Source: Mycobacterium alsense (GTDB lineage Bacteria; Actinomycetota; Actinomycetes; Mycobacteriales; Mycobacteriaceae). From it: 64,000 nucleotides of DNA. Made by a program: the position numbers and the translations under genes. The DNA lies in NCBI RefSeq assembly GCF_002086635.1, contig NZ_MVHD01000029.1, positions 1 through 64,000 on the forward strand, given 5' to 3'. Below the pieces are notes generated by a model. The model searched no databases and was not told the DNA's origin. It saw only the letters and a list, made by a program, of their open reading frames with translations. Numbering within the stretch: the stretch's first letter is position 1; every line of letters starts with the position of its first letter. This document shows, one piece after another, positions 35,266-43,208 of the stretch.

Positions 35266-36231
35266 TCAGACCGGGAATCCGATCGGTGTTGCGTACACGT
35301 CGGTTTCGAGCTCCTCGATCGACGCGGGCGCGGCCGCCATCACCGCGCTCAGCGCCGACTCCACGGTAGCCACCGCGTCCTCGTCGATGCGGTCGAGCTC
35401 GTCCGCGCCGCAGATTCCCGCTTCGGCGAGGTGGGCGCGGAATCGGGGCACCGGGTCGGCCGCCATCGCGGCGGCCAGCTGTTCCTTGGGGATGTAGGGC
35501 ATCCGGTCACCGAAGTAGTGGCCGCGGAAGCGGAAGGTGACGCACTCGATGAAGGTGGGGCCGCCACCGCCGCGGGCCTTCTCCAGCGCCTCCTCGAGCG
35601 CGGATTCGACTGCCAGCGGGTCGTTTCCGTCGACGCGGACGCCCGGCATGCCGTAACCGGCGGCCCGCTCGACCACGTGTGCGAGCTTCATCGTGTCCGC
35701 GGTCGGCGTCATCTCGGCGAAGAGATTGTTCTGGCAGACGAACACCAGCGGCAGGTCCCACAGCGCGGCCATGTTGGCCGCCTCGTGAAAGGAGCCGGTG
35801 TTGGTGGCACCGTCGCCGAAGCTGACCACCGTAACGCGGTCGAGCCCTTTGCGTTTGGCGGCCAGCGCCAACCCGACCGCCACCGGCGGCCCGGCGCCGA
35901 CGATCCCGGTGGAGAGCATCACGCCCTTATCCGGGTTGGCGATGTGCATGGTGCCGCCCTTTCCCCGGCTCGCGCCGACGCTGCGCCCCATCATCTCGCC
36001 GTAGATCTCCTCGAGCGGGACGCCCTTGCCGATCAGGTCGTGCAGGCCGCGGTAGGTCGTCACCAGCTGGTCGTCGGGGCGCAGCGCCACCCCCATCGCG
36101 GCGGCGATGGCCTCCTGGCCGCGCGACGGCCAGTACACGCACATGAACTCCCCGGTGCCGATGCCCTTCGACAGCCGGTCGTCGGCGCTCTTCATCAGGA
36201 CCATCAGTTCGTAGAGTCGGCGCTCGCTCAT
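35266..36231 (-). CDS. Alpha-ketoacid (or acetoin) dehydrogenase E1 component, alpha subunit
   Basis: 321 residues. The thiamine-diphosphate motif runs from GDG (139-141) to NN (168-169), with GATNTGSFHEAANMA between. RGKGGTMH and STGIVGAGPPVAVG are the usual E1 alpha signatures. It decarboxylates a 2-oxo acid, or cleaves acetoin, and passes the acyl group to a lipoyl arm. The first gene of a tight operon with E1 beta, the lipoyl carrier, ECH, FadD, Rieske and KstD. Confidence 0.93.
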   Translation of the reverse strand: MSERRLYELMVLMKSADDRLSKGIGTGEFMCVYWPSRGQEAIAAAMGVALRPDDQLVTTYRGLHDLIGKGVPLEEIYGEMMGRSVGASRGKGGTMHIANPDKGVMLSTGIVGAGPPVAVGLALAAKRKGLDRVTVVSFGDGATNTGSFHEAANMAALWDLPLVFVCQNNLFAEMTPTADTMKLAHVVERAAGYGMPGVRVDGNDPLAVESALEEALEKARGGGGPTFIECVTFRFRGHYFGDRMPYIPKEQLAAAMAADPVPRFRAHLAEAGICGADELDRIDEDAVATVESALSAVMAAAPASIEELETDVYATPIGFPV

Positions 36232-36289
36232 TACGATCCCCCGGTTATCTTGTGGCCCAGGCCCATTCGCGGCTCCGGAAGCCGGGGCA

Positions 36290-37153
36290 TCAGGCGCCCG
36301 ACCACGGCTTGACCTTGAGGAAGCCGCCCCCGTCCACGCGCAGCTGCTGGCCGGTGATGTAGCGGGCCGCGTCGGAGGCGAGGAACAGCACGGCCTCGCT
36401 GATGTCCTCGGGCTCGACGTAAGGGATGGGCATCGCCTGCACCACCGGGAAGACGGGTTCGGCGTCCTCGCGGGCCGGATCCTTCAGGTCGGGCCGGAAC
36501 GCGCGGTACATCGGCGCGCTGTGCAGCATGTCGGTGTTGACATTGGTGGGATGCACCGCGTTCATGCGGATGGAGAACTTGGCCAGCGCCAGCGCGAAGT
36601 CGTTGACGTAATGCGCGGCAGCGAGTTTCGCGAACGCGTACCCGGCGCCGCCGGGTCCACCATCGATGCCGGTGGTGTTCAGAGACGACATGAACGCGGC
36701 GTTCGACCCGATCACGATGATCGACGCCCCCGCGCGCAGGTGCTTGAGGCTCGTGTGGACCAGGTTGAGCACCCCGACCAGGTCGACGTCGACGGCGTCG
36801 GCGAAGGCCTGGGGCGGGAGGCCGGCGGTGAGCGGGCAGATGCCGGCGTTGGCGACGACGACGTCGAGGTGGCCGAACTCGGCGACGCCCCGATCGATGG
36901 CGGCGGCCAGGGCGACCCGGTCGCGGACGTCGGCGATCGCGGTGTAGGCGCGCCGGCCCTCCTTCTCGACCAGGCGCGCGGTCTCGTCGAGGTCCTCGGG
37001 CCGGGCGAGCGGGTACTCATTGGTCTCGATGTCGGCGCACACGTCCACCGCGATGATGTCGGCGCCCTCGGCGGCGAGCAGCCGCGCGTGCGAACGCCCC
37101 TGCCCGCGGGCGGCCCCGCTGATCACCGCCACCTTGCCCGTCACCCTGCCCAT
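36290..37153 (-). CDS. Mycofactocin-coupled SDR family oxidoreductase
   Basis: 287 residues. The cofactor segment is ISGAARGQGRSHA, with the GQGRSHA form typical of the mycofactocin-coupled SDR group (TIGR03971). After the fold's first third an insertion holds the ETNEYPLARPEDLDET segment. The catalytic Tyr-x-x-x-Lys is GYAFAK. NVNTDM lies near the substrate pocket. These enzymes keep NAD bound and hand electrons to mycofactocin. The ATG at 37153 is preceded by GAAGGG. It is divergent from the CoA-transferase gene and lies 58 bp after E1 alpha. Confidence 0.88.
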   Translation of the reverse strand: MGRVTGKVAVISGAARGQGRSHARLLAAEGADIIAVDVCADIETNEYPLARPEDLDETARLVEKEGRRAYTAIADVRDRVALAAAIDRGVAEFGHLDVVVANAGICPLTAGLPPQAFADAVDVDLVGVLNLVHTSLKHLRAGASIIVIGSNAAFMSSLNTTGIDGGPGGAGYAFAKLAAAHYVNDFALALAKFSIRMNAVHPTNVNTDMLHSAPMYRAFRPDLKDPAREDAEPVFPVVQAMPIPYVEPEDISEAVLFLASDAARYITGQQLRVDGGGFLKVKPWSGA

Positions 37154-37304
37154 CGCGCGCCCTTCGCGCCGGTGCCTATCGGAACGACTCGCATTGGGGG
37201 CCAAGGCCATTCGCTCCCGACGCGCGCAGAGCGCATCGACTGCACCGGGATCTTGATCGGGATCGGACCAAGGGTCGGCTCCATCGCATGGCTTTCAATG
37301 CCAC

Positions 37305-37329
37305 TTAGAGTAGCTAGAATATCTAAAAT
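37305..37329. promoter_or_regulatory. AT-rich divergent promoter/operator between SDR and CoA-transferase genes
   Basis: TTAGA (37305-37309) and TCTAA (37322-37326) form an inverted repeat. Inside lies TAGA-ata-TCTA (37315-37325). Plus-strand TAGAAT and TAAAAT could serve as -10 boxes for the CoA-transferase, whose TTG is about 35 bp downstream. A local AT-rich patch in GC-rich DNA. Confidence 0.35.
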
Positions 37330-37362
37330 AGCAAGAAATGGTGCGCGCCCGAGGGGGTTCCT

Positions 37363-38583
37363 TTGACCGGTGTTCTGGCTGGGGTCCGGGTGGTGGAGTT
37401 GGCGTCGTGGACCTACGTGCCGTCGGCCGGGGCCGCGCTGTCCGACTGGGGCGCCGACGTGATCAAGGTGGAGGGCGTGGCCGCGGGGGATCCCGGGCGC
37501 GCGCTGGTGGTCGGCGGCTTCACCCGCGAGGCGGCCCGCCCGGACGCCGACTTCATCCTCGAGTTGGGCAACCGCGGCAAGCGCAGCATCGCCATCGACA
37601 TCAAATCCGGGGCGGGCCGCGCGTTGTTCGGCCGGTTGTTGGCCAGTGCCGATGTGTTCCTGACCAATTGGCTGCCCGGGGCGCTCGAGCGGGCCCGGCT
37701 CACGGTCGACGACATCCGCGGGTTCAACCCGAAGATCATCATCGCGCGGGGGACCGGGCTGGGGGTCCGCGGCCCGGACCGCGATCGCGGCGGCTTCGAC
37801 GCCGCCACGTACCTGGCGCGCGGCGGGGTCGCATACACGCTCACCCCGTTCGGCACCGACACCCCGGCCGTCCAGGGCCCGGCGTTCGGTGACCTGCAGG
37901 GCGGGGCGACGCTGGCCGGCGGCGTCTGCGCCGCGCTGTTTTACCGCGAGCGGACCGGCGAGCCGACGATCGTGGACTCCTCCCTGCTGGCGCAGGCGAT
38001 GTGGTCGATCGCGCCATCGATCTCGGCGGCCGATTTCTTCGACATCGACGGCATCCCGGGGGCACCGCCGGGGCTGGCGATCAACCCCCTGGTGAATCGA
38101 TACAAGACCAAGGACGGCAGGTGGATTCAGCTGGTCTTCCTGCAGCCCGACAAGTACTGGGCCGGCTTCTGCGAGCGCATGGGCCTGCCGGAGCTGGCCA
38201 CCGACGAGCGATTCGTGCCGTCGGCCAACCTGATCGCCAACGCGGCCGCGGCGACCGAGATGGTGGCGAACGCCTTTGCCCGCCATGACCTTGCGCACTG
38301 GCGGCGGGTCCTCGCGGACGAGCCCGGCGTGTGGGGCGCCCTCGCGACACCGCGGGAGACCCTCAACGACCCGCAGGTCGAACCCAACGGGTACGTGGTG
38401 ACCAACGTCGACGATCACGGGGAGAAATACCGGATCGTCGCCGCCCCGGTCCAGTTCGACGAGACCCCGCCCGCGCCCGCGCGCGCCCCCGAACACGGGC
38501 AGCATACCGAGGAGATCCTGCTCGAGCTCGGCGTCGACTGGGACGAGATCGCCACCGCGAAGGACGCCAGGGCGATCCTCTGA
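37363..38583 (+). CDS. Family III CoA-transferase (CaiB/BaiF/Frc-like)
   Basis: 406 residues. The N-terminal GVRVVELASWTYVPSAGAAL and GADVIKVE motifs start the fold. LGNRGKRSIAIDIK binds the CoA. The catalytic aspartate is probably in GGFDAATYLARGG, where family III enzymes form the glutamyl/aspartyl-CoA anhydride. It moves CoA from a donor thioester to an acid, giving a second way to activate the pathway substrate. The TTG at 37363 is supported by GAGGGGG five bases upstream. Confidence 0.92.
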   Translation: MTGVLAGVRVVELASWTYVPSAGAALSDWGADVIKVEGVAAGDPGRALVVGGFTREAARPDADFILELGNRGKRSIAIDIKSGAGRALFGRLLASADVFLTNWLPGALERARLTVDDIRGFNPKIIIARGTGLGVRGPDRDRGGFDAATYLARGGVAYTLTPFGTDTPAVQGPAFGDLQGGATLAGGVCAALFYRERTGEPTIVDSSLLAQAMWSIAPSISAADFFDIDGIPGAPPGLAINPLVNRYKTKDGRWIQLVFLQPDKYWAGFCERMGLPELATDERFVPSANLIANAAAATEMVANAFARHDLAHWRRVLADEPGVWGALATPRETLNDPQVEPNGYVVTNVDDHGEKYRIVAAPVQFDETPPAPARAPEHGQHTEEILLELGVDWDEIATAKDARAIL

Positions 38584-38622
38584 ACCGCCCGGACCGCCGG
38601 CGCACAGGAGTAGAACGGCCTT

Positions 38623-39015
38623 ATGGATATCGCAATTTCGAAGTCGCTGCAGACCTCTTTCGAGGACGCGGTCGCGCGGACCCGCGAGGCACTCGCCGCG
38701 CAGGGCTTCGGCGTGCTCACCGAGATCGACATGAAGGCCACGCTGAAGGCCAAGCTCGGCCACGACATGGAGGACTACGTGATCCTCGGCGCCTGCAACC
38801 CGCCCCTGGCGCAGCGCGCCGTGGAGGCCAACCGCCAGATCGGGCTGCTGCTGCCGTGCAACGTCGTGGTCCGCGCCGACCCCGACCGCGAGGGCACCAC
38901 GCTCGTGGAGGCGATGCACCCGGGCGTTTTGGTCGAGGTCACCGGCGAGCCGTTGCTGCGCCCGGTCGCCGAGGAGGTCACCGACCGGCTGCAGGCGGCC
39001 CTCGACGCGCTCTGA
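38623..39015 (+). CDS. DUF302 family protein
   Basis: 130 residues. The pattern EDAVARTREALAAQGFGVLTEIDM near the start, then LGACNPPLAQRAVEAN and LLPCNVVV, is that of DUF302, a small alpha/beta fold of unknown role. It lies 39 bp after the CoA-transferase on the same strand and may be co-transcribed. No ligand residues can be assigned beyond two conserved cysteines. Confidence 0.88.
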   Translation: MDIAISKSLQTSFEDAVARTREALAAQGFGVLTEIDMKATLKAKLGHDMEDYVILGACNPPLAQRAVEANRQIGLLLPCNVVVRADPDREGTTLVEAMHPGVLVEVTGEPLLRPVAEEVTDRLQAALDAL

Positions 39016-39221
39016 CGCGGGTCGCCCGCCGAAACGGTCCCGAAACGGTCACAAGCCCATACCGATGCGGGCCGCGGTCTGGCACACCGCGTTCGGCCCG
39101 CAAATCATTGCACAGGGGCGCCTTCTTCGAGAGTTGCGGGCGCAACGATGCGCACCGCGCGGATTCTCTTCCGCTCGCACGTGGCGGATTTCGTTCGGGC
39201 GTAACAGGAGGGATCGACAGC

Positions 39222-39488
39222 ATGACTTCGTACGGCCCGAACTCGGGTCGAATTCTCGACACGGCTCGGGGCATTCTCATCGGCCTTCGCCGTTGCCCGT
39301 CGCATGTAGCGTTCGACGAATTGCACAGTGCCGCAGTGCGTCACAAGGTGCCGGTGTTCGCCATGGCCTGGGCGCTCGTCCACCTGGCGGGCGAGGGAGA
39401 GAAGACGCCGAGCTTCGTCGACGCGCAGTCCGCGGCGCGCCGCGAGTGGGGTTCGCTGTTTGGCAGGTCGCCCGCGGCCACCTGTTGA
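39222..39488 (+). CDS. Small ANTAR-domain protein
   Basis: 88 residues, little more than one ANTAR RNA-binding domain. ILDTARGILIGLRRCPSH and FDELHSAAVRHKVPVFAMAWALVHL match the ANTAR helices. ANTAR proteins bind paired hexaloop hairpins in mRNA leaders to prevent termination. No GAF or receiver sensor domain is attached. GGAGGG upstream supports the ATG. About 200 bp of non-coding DNA precede it. Confidence 0.75.
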   Translation: MTSYGPNSGRILDTARGILIGLRRCPSHVAFDELHSAAVRHKVPVFAMAWALVHLAGEGEKTPSFVDAQSAARREWGSLFGRSPAATC

Positions 39489-39577
39489 TGCGGGTTAGGA
39501 GGCGTGGCGCGGCCGGGGTCCTGGGGGGTACCGCGGCCGCCGCCATTCCGCGCCACCATCCGCCGATCATCGCGACC

Positions 39578-40324
39578 TCAGCGCCTCCAGGCCGGTGAGT
39601 CGGCCGCCGCGCGCAACGCCGCGAGGATGCGCCGCTCCTTCTCGCGGAAGCGCTCGGTGGGGATCGGCACCGAGATCGCGACCACGGCGTCGCCCGCGGT
39701 GCGCCGCGCGATGGCGGCCGCGGAGATCCCCGGGGTGTGCTCGTCGCGGTCGAAGGCGATACCGGTGCGCCTGATCTCGGCGATCTCGCCGCGCAGCGCC
39801 GCGGCGACCCGGGGCCCGAGCCGGGACAGGGCGGCCTCCGCCTCGTCCCCGTCGAGGGCGGCGAGGGCGGCCTTCCCGTTGGCGGTCGACTCCAGCGGGA
39901 AGCGAACGCCGACGGCCGAGACCGCCCGCAGGCGGTGCGCGGATTCGATTTGGTCGACGAACCACATCTTGTGCCCCCGCAACACCGACAGGTCGACCGT
40001 CTCGCCGTCGGTGGCGCGCGCCACCTTCTCGATCGTCGGGCGGAAGGCCGCCGCGATCTGCGCCCCGTCGGCCCTCCCGAAGCCGAGCAATCGCTCGCCG
40101 AGCGAATACCGGCCCCGCGCATCGACATTGACCAGGCCGACCTCGACCAGGCCGACCAGCAGGCGCCGGGCGGTCGACTTGGCCAGCCCGAGCCGCTCGC
40201 CCAGGTCCACCAGGCGGAGCCGTCCCGGCTCCGCGGCGATCTCGTCGAGCGCGGCGGCGGCCCGGCGCAGGACCTGGATGCCCTCGTCGCGATTGGGCGG
40301 AAAATTTTCTCCCGCTTCCGGCAC
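39578..40324 (-). CDS. IclR family transcriptional regulator
   Basis: 248 residues from GTG 40324. The N-terminal winged HTH (about 30-70) has LVDLGERLGLAKSTARRLL. The C-terminal IclR ligand domain includes FPLESTANGKAALA. A GTG at 40357 would add 11 residues, but a promoter with TTGTGA (-35), a 17-bp gap and TATAGT (-10, 40336-40331) would start the transcript at or near 40324. I infer a leaderless mRNA starting there. Two operators lie in this promoter, so it should repress itself and the oxidase/hydrolase operon. Confidence 0.88.
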   Translation of the reverse strand: MPEAGENFPPNRDEGIQVLRRAAAALDEIAAEPGRLRLVDLGERLGLAKSTARRLLVGLVEVGLVNVDARGRYSLGERLLGFGRADGAQIAAAFRPTIEKVARATDGETVDLSVLRGHKMWFVDQIESAHRLRAVSAVGVRFPLESTANGKAALAALDGDEAEAALSRLGPRVAAALRGEIAEIRRTGIAFDRDEHTPGISAAAIARRTAGDAVVAISVPIPTERFREKERRILAALRAAADSPAWRR

Positions 40325-40330
40325 AATGCC

Positions 40331-40359
40331 ACTATAGTGTTCCGCATTACGGATCACAA
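40331..40359 (-). promoter_or_regulatory. iclR-type gene promoter
   Basis: On the minus strand TTGTGA (40359-40354) and TATAGT (40336-40331) are separated by exactly 17 bp. The GTG at 40324 follows the -10 box by six bases, as in leaderless mycobacterial transcripts. ACTATAGT is itself palindromic, so a plus-strand -10 box (40333-40338) also exists. Confidence 0.55.
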
Positions 40360-40375
40360 AGATCCGAAGTGCGGA
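40341..40375. promoter_or_regulatory. Double IclR operator: two TCCG-N5-CGGA palindromes
   Basis: TCCGcattaCGGA (40341-40353) and TCCGaagtgCGGA (40363-40375) have identical arms and spacing. Their centres are 22 bp apart, two helical turns, so dimers would bind the same face. The first lies between the -35 and -10 of the regulator gene. Both lie just upstream of the oxidase ATG at 40390. The second is extended by matching GA/TC on its flanks. Confidence 0.65.
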
Positions 40376-40389
40376 TCAAAGGGGATTCC

Positions 40390-41730
40390 ATGGGCGCGCT
40401 ACCGGCCGGGCGGCATTTTTTCCGCGACGACGACGGGTACGAGGCCGCCCGGCGCCGCACGGTGTGGCACCAACGGGTGCCCGAGCGCTATCCCGAGGTG
40501 ATCGTGCAGGCCGCCGGCGCCGACGACATCGTCGCCGGCCTCCGCTACGCCAGGACCCACGGGCACAAGGTCAACCTCGTGTCGGGCGGGCACAGCTTCG
40601 CGGCCAGCCACCTGCGCGACGGCTCCGTTTTGCTGGACCTCAGCCGCCTCGACCACGCCGACATCGACGCCGAGAGGGGCCTGGCCGTCGCCGGTCCCGG
40701 CAAGGGCGGCAGCCTGCTCATGGCCGACCTGGAGGCGCAGGGCCTGTTCTTTCCCGGTGGCCACTGCAAGGGCGTATGCCTGGGCGGCTACCTGTTGCAG
40801 GGCGGGTACGGCTGGAACAGCCGCATCTACGGCCCGGCGTGCGAGAGCGTCATCGGCCTGGACGTGATCACCGCCGACGGCGAGCAGGTCCACTGCGACG
40901 CCGACAACCACCCCGACCTCTACTGGGCCGCCCGCGGCGCCGGGCCGGGCTTCTTCGGGGTCGTCACGTCGTTTCACCTGAAGCTGTACCCGCGGCCGGC
41001 CACCTGCGCCACCAGCGTGTACGCCTATCCGTTCGAGCTGGCCGACGAGGTCTTCACCTGGGCCCGCGAGGTCGGCGCCGAGGTCGACCCCCGGGTCGAG
41101 CTGCAGGCCGTCGCCTCGCGCGGCGAGCCCAACATGGGCATCGACGTTCCAGTCATCACGTTCGCGTCGCCCGCGTTCGCCGACTCCGACGCCGAGGCCG
41201 AACGGGCGCTGGCCCTGTTCGGCACCTGCCCGGTCGCCGACAAGGCGCTCGTCAAGGTCCCCTATATGCCAACCGATCTGCCCACCTGGTACGAGGTGGC
41301 GATGAGCCACTACCTGTCCGACCATCACTACGCGGTGGACAACATGTGGACCTCGGCGCCGGCCGAAGAGCTGCTGCCGGGCATCCGGGCGATCCTGGAA
41401 ACGCTGCCGCCGCACCCGGCGCACTTCCTCTGGCTGAACTGGGGCCCGGTGCCCCCGCGCCAAGACATGGCGTACAGCGTCGAGGCCGACATCTACCTGG
41501 CGCTCTACGGCTCCTGGAAGGACCCGAACGACGAGGCGAAGTATGCCGACTGGGCGCGGTCGCACATGTCGGCCATGTCCGGGCTGGCGGTCGGCATCCA
41601 GCTCGCCGACGAGAACCTCGGCCAGCGTCCGGCCCGGTTCGCCAGCGACGAGGCCATGGCCAAGCTGGACCGGGTGCGCGCCGAGTACGACCCCGATGGC
41701 CTCTTCAACAGCTGGATGGGACGAATCTGA
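40390..41730 (+). CDS. FAD-linked oxidase, berberine-bridge-enzyme-like (PCMH-type)
   Basis: 446 residues. The PCMH FAD domain (about 35-205) carries VSGGHSF with His68. GGHCKGVCLGGYLLQGGYG carries Cys126 and Cys130. In BBE-like enzymes a His and a Cys at these places hold FAD covalently, so bicovalent flavinylation is likely. The C-terminal BBE segment ends YDPDGLFNSWMG. It oxidises an alcohol, sugar or phenolic with O2. AAAGGGG upstream fixes the ATG. It is first in an operon with the PhlG-like hydrolase. Confidence 0.9.
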   Translation: MGALPAGRHFFRDDDGYEAARRRTVWHQRVPERYPEVIVQAAGADDIVAGLRYARTHGHKVNLVSGGHSFAASHLRDGSVLLDLSRLDHADIDAERGLAVAGPGKGGSLLMADLEAQGLFFPGGHCKGVCLGGYLLQGGYGWNSRIYGPACESVIGLDVITADGEQVHCDADNHPDLYWAARGAGPGFFGVVTSFHLKLYPRPATCATSVYAYPFELADEVFTWAREVGAEVDPRVELQAVASRGEPNMGIDVPVITFASPAFADSDAEAERALALFGTCPVADKALVKVPYMPTDLPTWYEVAMSHYLSDHHYAVDNMWTSAPAEELLPGIRAILETLPPHPAHFLWLNWGPVPPRQDMAYSVEADIYLALYGSWKDPNDEAKYADWARSHMSAMSGLAVGIQLADENLGQRPARFASDEAMAKLDRVRAEYDPDGLFNSWMGRI

Positions 41731-42524
41731 TGGCCGGCGAGAAGTATCTCGGTTACCGCGGCGACGACGCGAACACGCCGTGGGGCAAGTTCTTCAAACC
41801 CGAAATGGCGCCGCTGCCAACGCATGTCGTCGAGGCGCTGCAGCACGGTCCGCAGGGCGAGATGGCGCTGTTGGCGTTCGACGACGCCGCGAGCGTGGCC
41901 GACGAGGGGTACCAGCAGACCGAGAACGGGTACGGGGTGCTCGCCGACGGCGGCTACCACGTATCGGTGCGCACCGACATGCCCGGGGTCACCCCGGCCA
42001 TGTGGTCGTGGTGGTTCGGCTGGCACGGCAGCGACAGCCGCCGCTACAAGCTGTGGCACCCGCGGGCGCATTTGTCCGCCGCCTGGAAGGACGGCAAGGA
42101 CGACCTCGGCTATCTCGGCCGCTGGTCGATGATCAGCGAGTACATCGGCTCGTCGCTGCTCAACGGGGCCATCCAGTTCGTCGCACCGCAGGAGCTGGGC
42201 TGTCCCCCCGACGCCGACGGCGCGGTGGCCATCTGCGCCCGGCTCGGCTCGGGCGACGCCCCGGTCGACGTCGGGTGGTTCATCCACCACGTCCGCTCGA
42301 CGCCGGGCGGCGCCGAGATGCGGTCCCGGTTCTGGATGGGCGGCGCCCACGTCGCGGTGCGCAAGGCCCCCGGCATCGCGTCGAGGGCGGTGCGCCCGAT
42401 TGCGGCTCGGATACTGGGCGCACCGGAGTCCACGGCGCGCAACCTGCTGGTGCACTGCGCCCAGGAGATGAACCACCTGGCGAGCTTTTTGCCCGAACTC
42501 TACGCCGCCTTCGGCGACGGCTAG
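41730..42524 (+). CDS. PhlG/phloretin-hydrolase-type zinc C-C hydrolase
   Basis: 264 residues. WSWWFGWHGSDSRRYKLWHPRAH (about 92-114, in two adjoining parts) and the C-terminal HCAQEMNHLASF are family hallmarks. Candidate zinc ligands are a His of the WHPRAH segment, Glu138, His242 and Glu246; the HxxxE pair matches that of 2,4-diacetylphloroglucinol hydrolase. The family cleaves the carbon-carbon bond between a phenolic ring and an acyl group. Its ATG shares one base with the oxidase stop (TGATG), so it is coupled to it. Confidence 0.85.
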   Translation: MAGEKYLGYRGDDANTPWGKFFKPEMAPLPTHVVEALQHGPQGEMALLAFDDAASVADEGYQQTENGYGVLADGGYHVSVRTDMPGVTPAMWSWWFGWHGSDSRRYKLWHPRAHLSAAWKDGKDDLGYLGRWSMISEYIGSSLLNGAIQFVAPQELGCPPDADGAVAICARLGSGDAPVDVGWFIHHVRSTPGGAEMRSRFWMGGAHVAVRKAPGIASRAVRPIAARILGAPESTARNLLVHCAQEMNHLASFLPELYAAFGDG

Positions 42525-42563
42525 GTCACGAAAAGGCAACGGGCGACGCACTTTTGACCGAGC

Positions 42564-42591
42564 GCACCCGGCGCGAGGTCAGGCCGGGTGC
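42564..42591. terminator. Hairpin between convergent PhlG-like and DUF6941-like genes
   Basis: GCACCCGGC (42564-42572) pairs perfectly with GCCGGGTGC (42583-42591) around a 10-base loop. It lies 40 bp past the hydrolase stop and includes the last codons of the opposing gene. There is no U-tract. Confidence 0.45.
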
Positions 42592-43016
42592 GGCGCGCCG
42601 AGGACGACGAACGCCTCCACCGCGGTGGCCTGCTCGAAACCCTCGACCTCCACGCGCCACTCGTACATCCCCGGCTCCAAAGGGATTCCGGCCGGGATGT
42701 TGAGGGTGAGCGGCATGCGGACCGCGGTGCCGTGGATGGCCCCCGGCGGCCGTCCCGCCTCGGCCGACGCCTCGAACGAGATCTTCTGGGCGCCCTGTGC
42801 GCCCATCACCACCACCGGGTCACCGTCGGTGGTGAGCAGCTGGCAGGTCAGCTTGTGCGGTTTGTTGGTCTCGTCCCAGTCGATGTCCAGGAACAGCACC
42901 AAAGCGAAAGGGGGCGTGGGTGTTTGGCACTGCCGCCACCCCAGACCGAGGGCATGCACCTTGCCGGATTGGGAGTCGGCCTGCGCCGCGTCCGCCAGAA
43001 ACAGGCTGATCTTCAT
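42579..43016 (-). CDS. Conserved hypothetical protein (DUF6941-like)
   Basis: 145 residues. It begins MKISLFLADAAQADSQSGKVH and continues with a beta-rich domain (LGLGWRQCQTPTPPFALVLFLDI, MYEWRVEVEG). This pattern, remembered from small actinobacterial proteins annotated DUF6941, has no known function. No signal peptide or membrane helix is seen. It is transcribed alone. Confidence 0.7.
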   Translation of the reverse strand: MKISLFLADAAQADSQSGKVHALGLGWRQCQTPTPPFALVLFLDIDWDETNKPHKLTCQLLTTDGDPVVVMGAQGAQKISFEASAEAGRPPGAIHGTAVRMPLTLNIPAGIPLEPGMYEWRVEVEGFEQATAVEAFVVLGAPHPA

Positions 43017-43208
43017 GCGCCCGCCGGCACCACGGTGGCCACCAAGGTGCTCACCGCGAGAACCTGCCCTGCCATTGCCGCCGCCTCACGACCTCCACCG
43101 GATCCTTCCCCGACTCCCGGAGGATCATACCTTCGCGTGAATCGCGACCGCGGCCGCGCACCCCTGCGCCCGGATGCTCGGCCTCAGTCCGCGTTTCACG
43201 CGCCGCGA

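Noticed and set aside
40325..40357. Upstream GTG start for the IclR regulator
   Set aside because: It lies between the -35 and an operator of the inferred promoter, so it would be upstream of the transcript start. It is kept only as an alternative.
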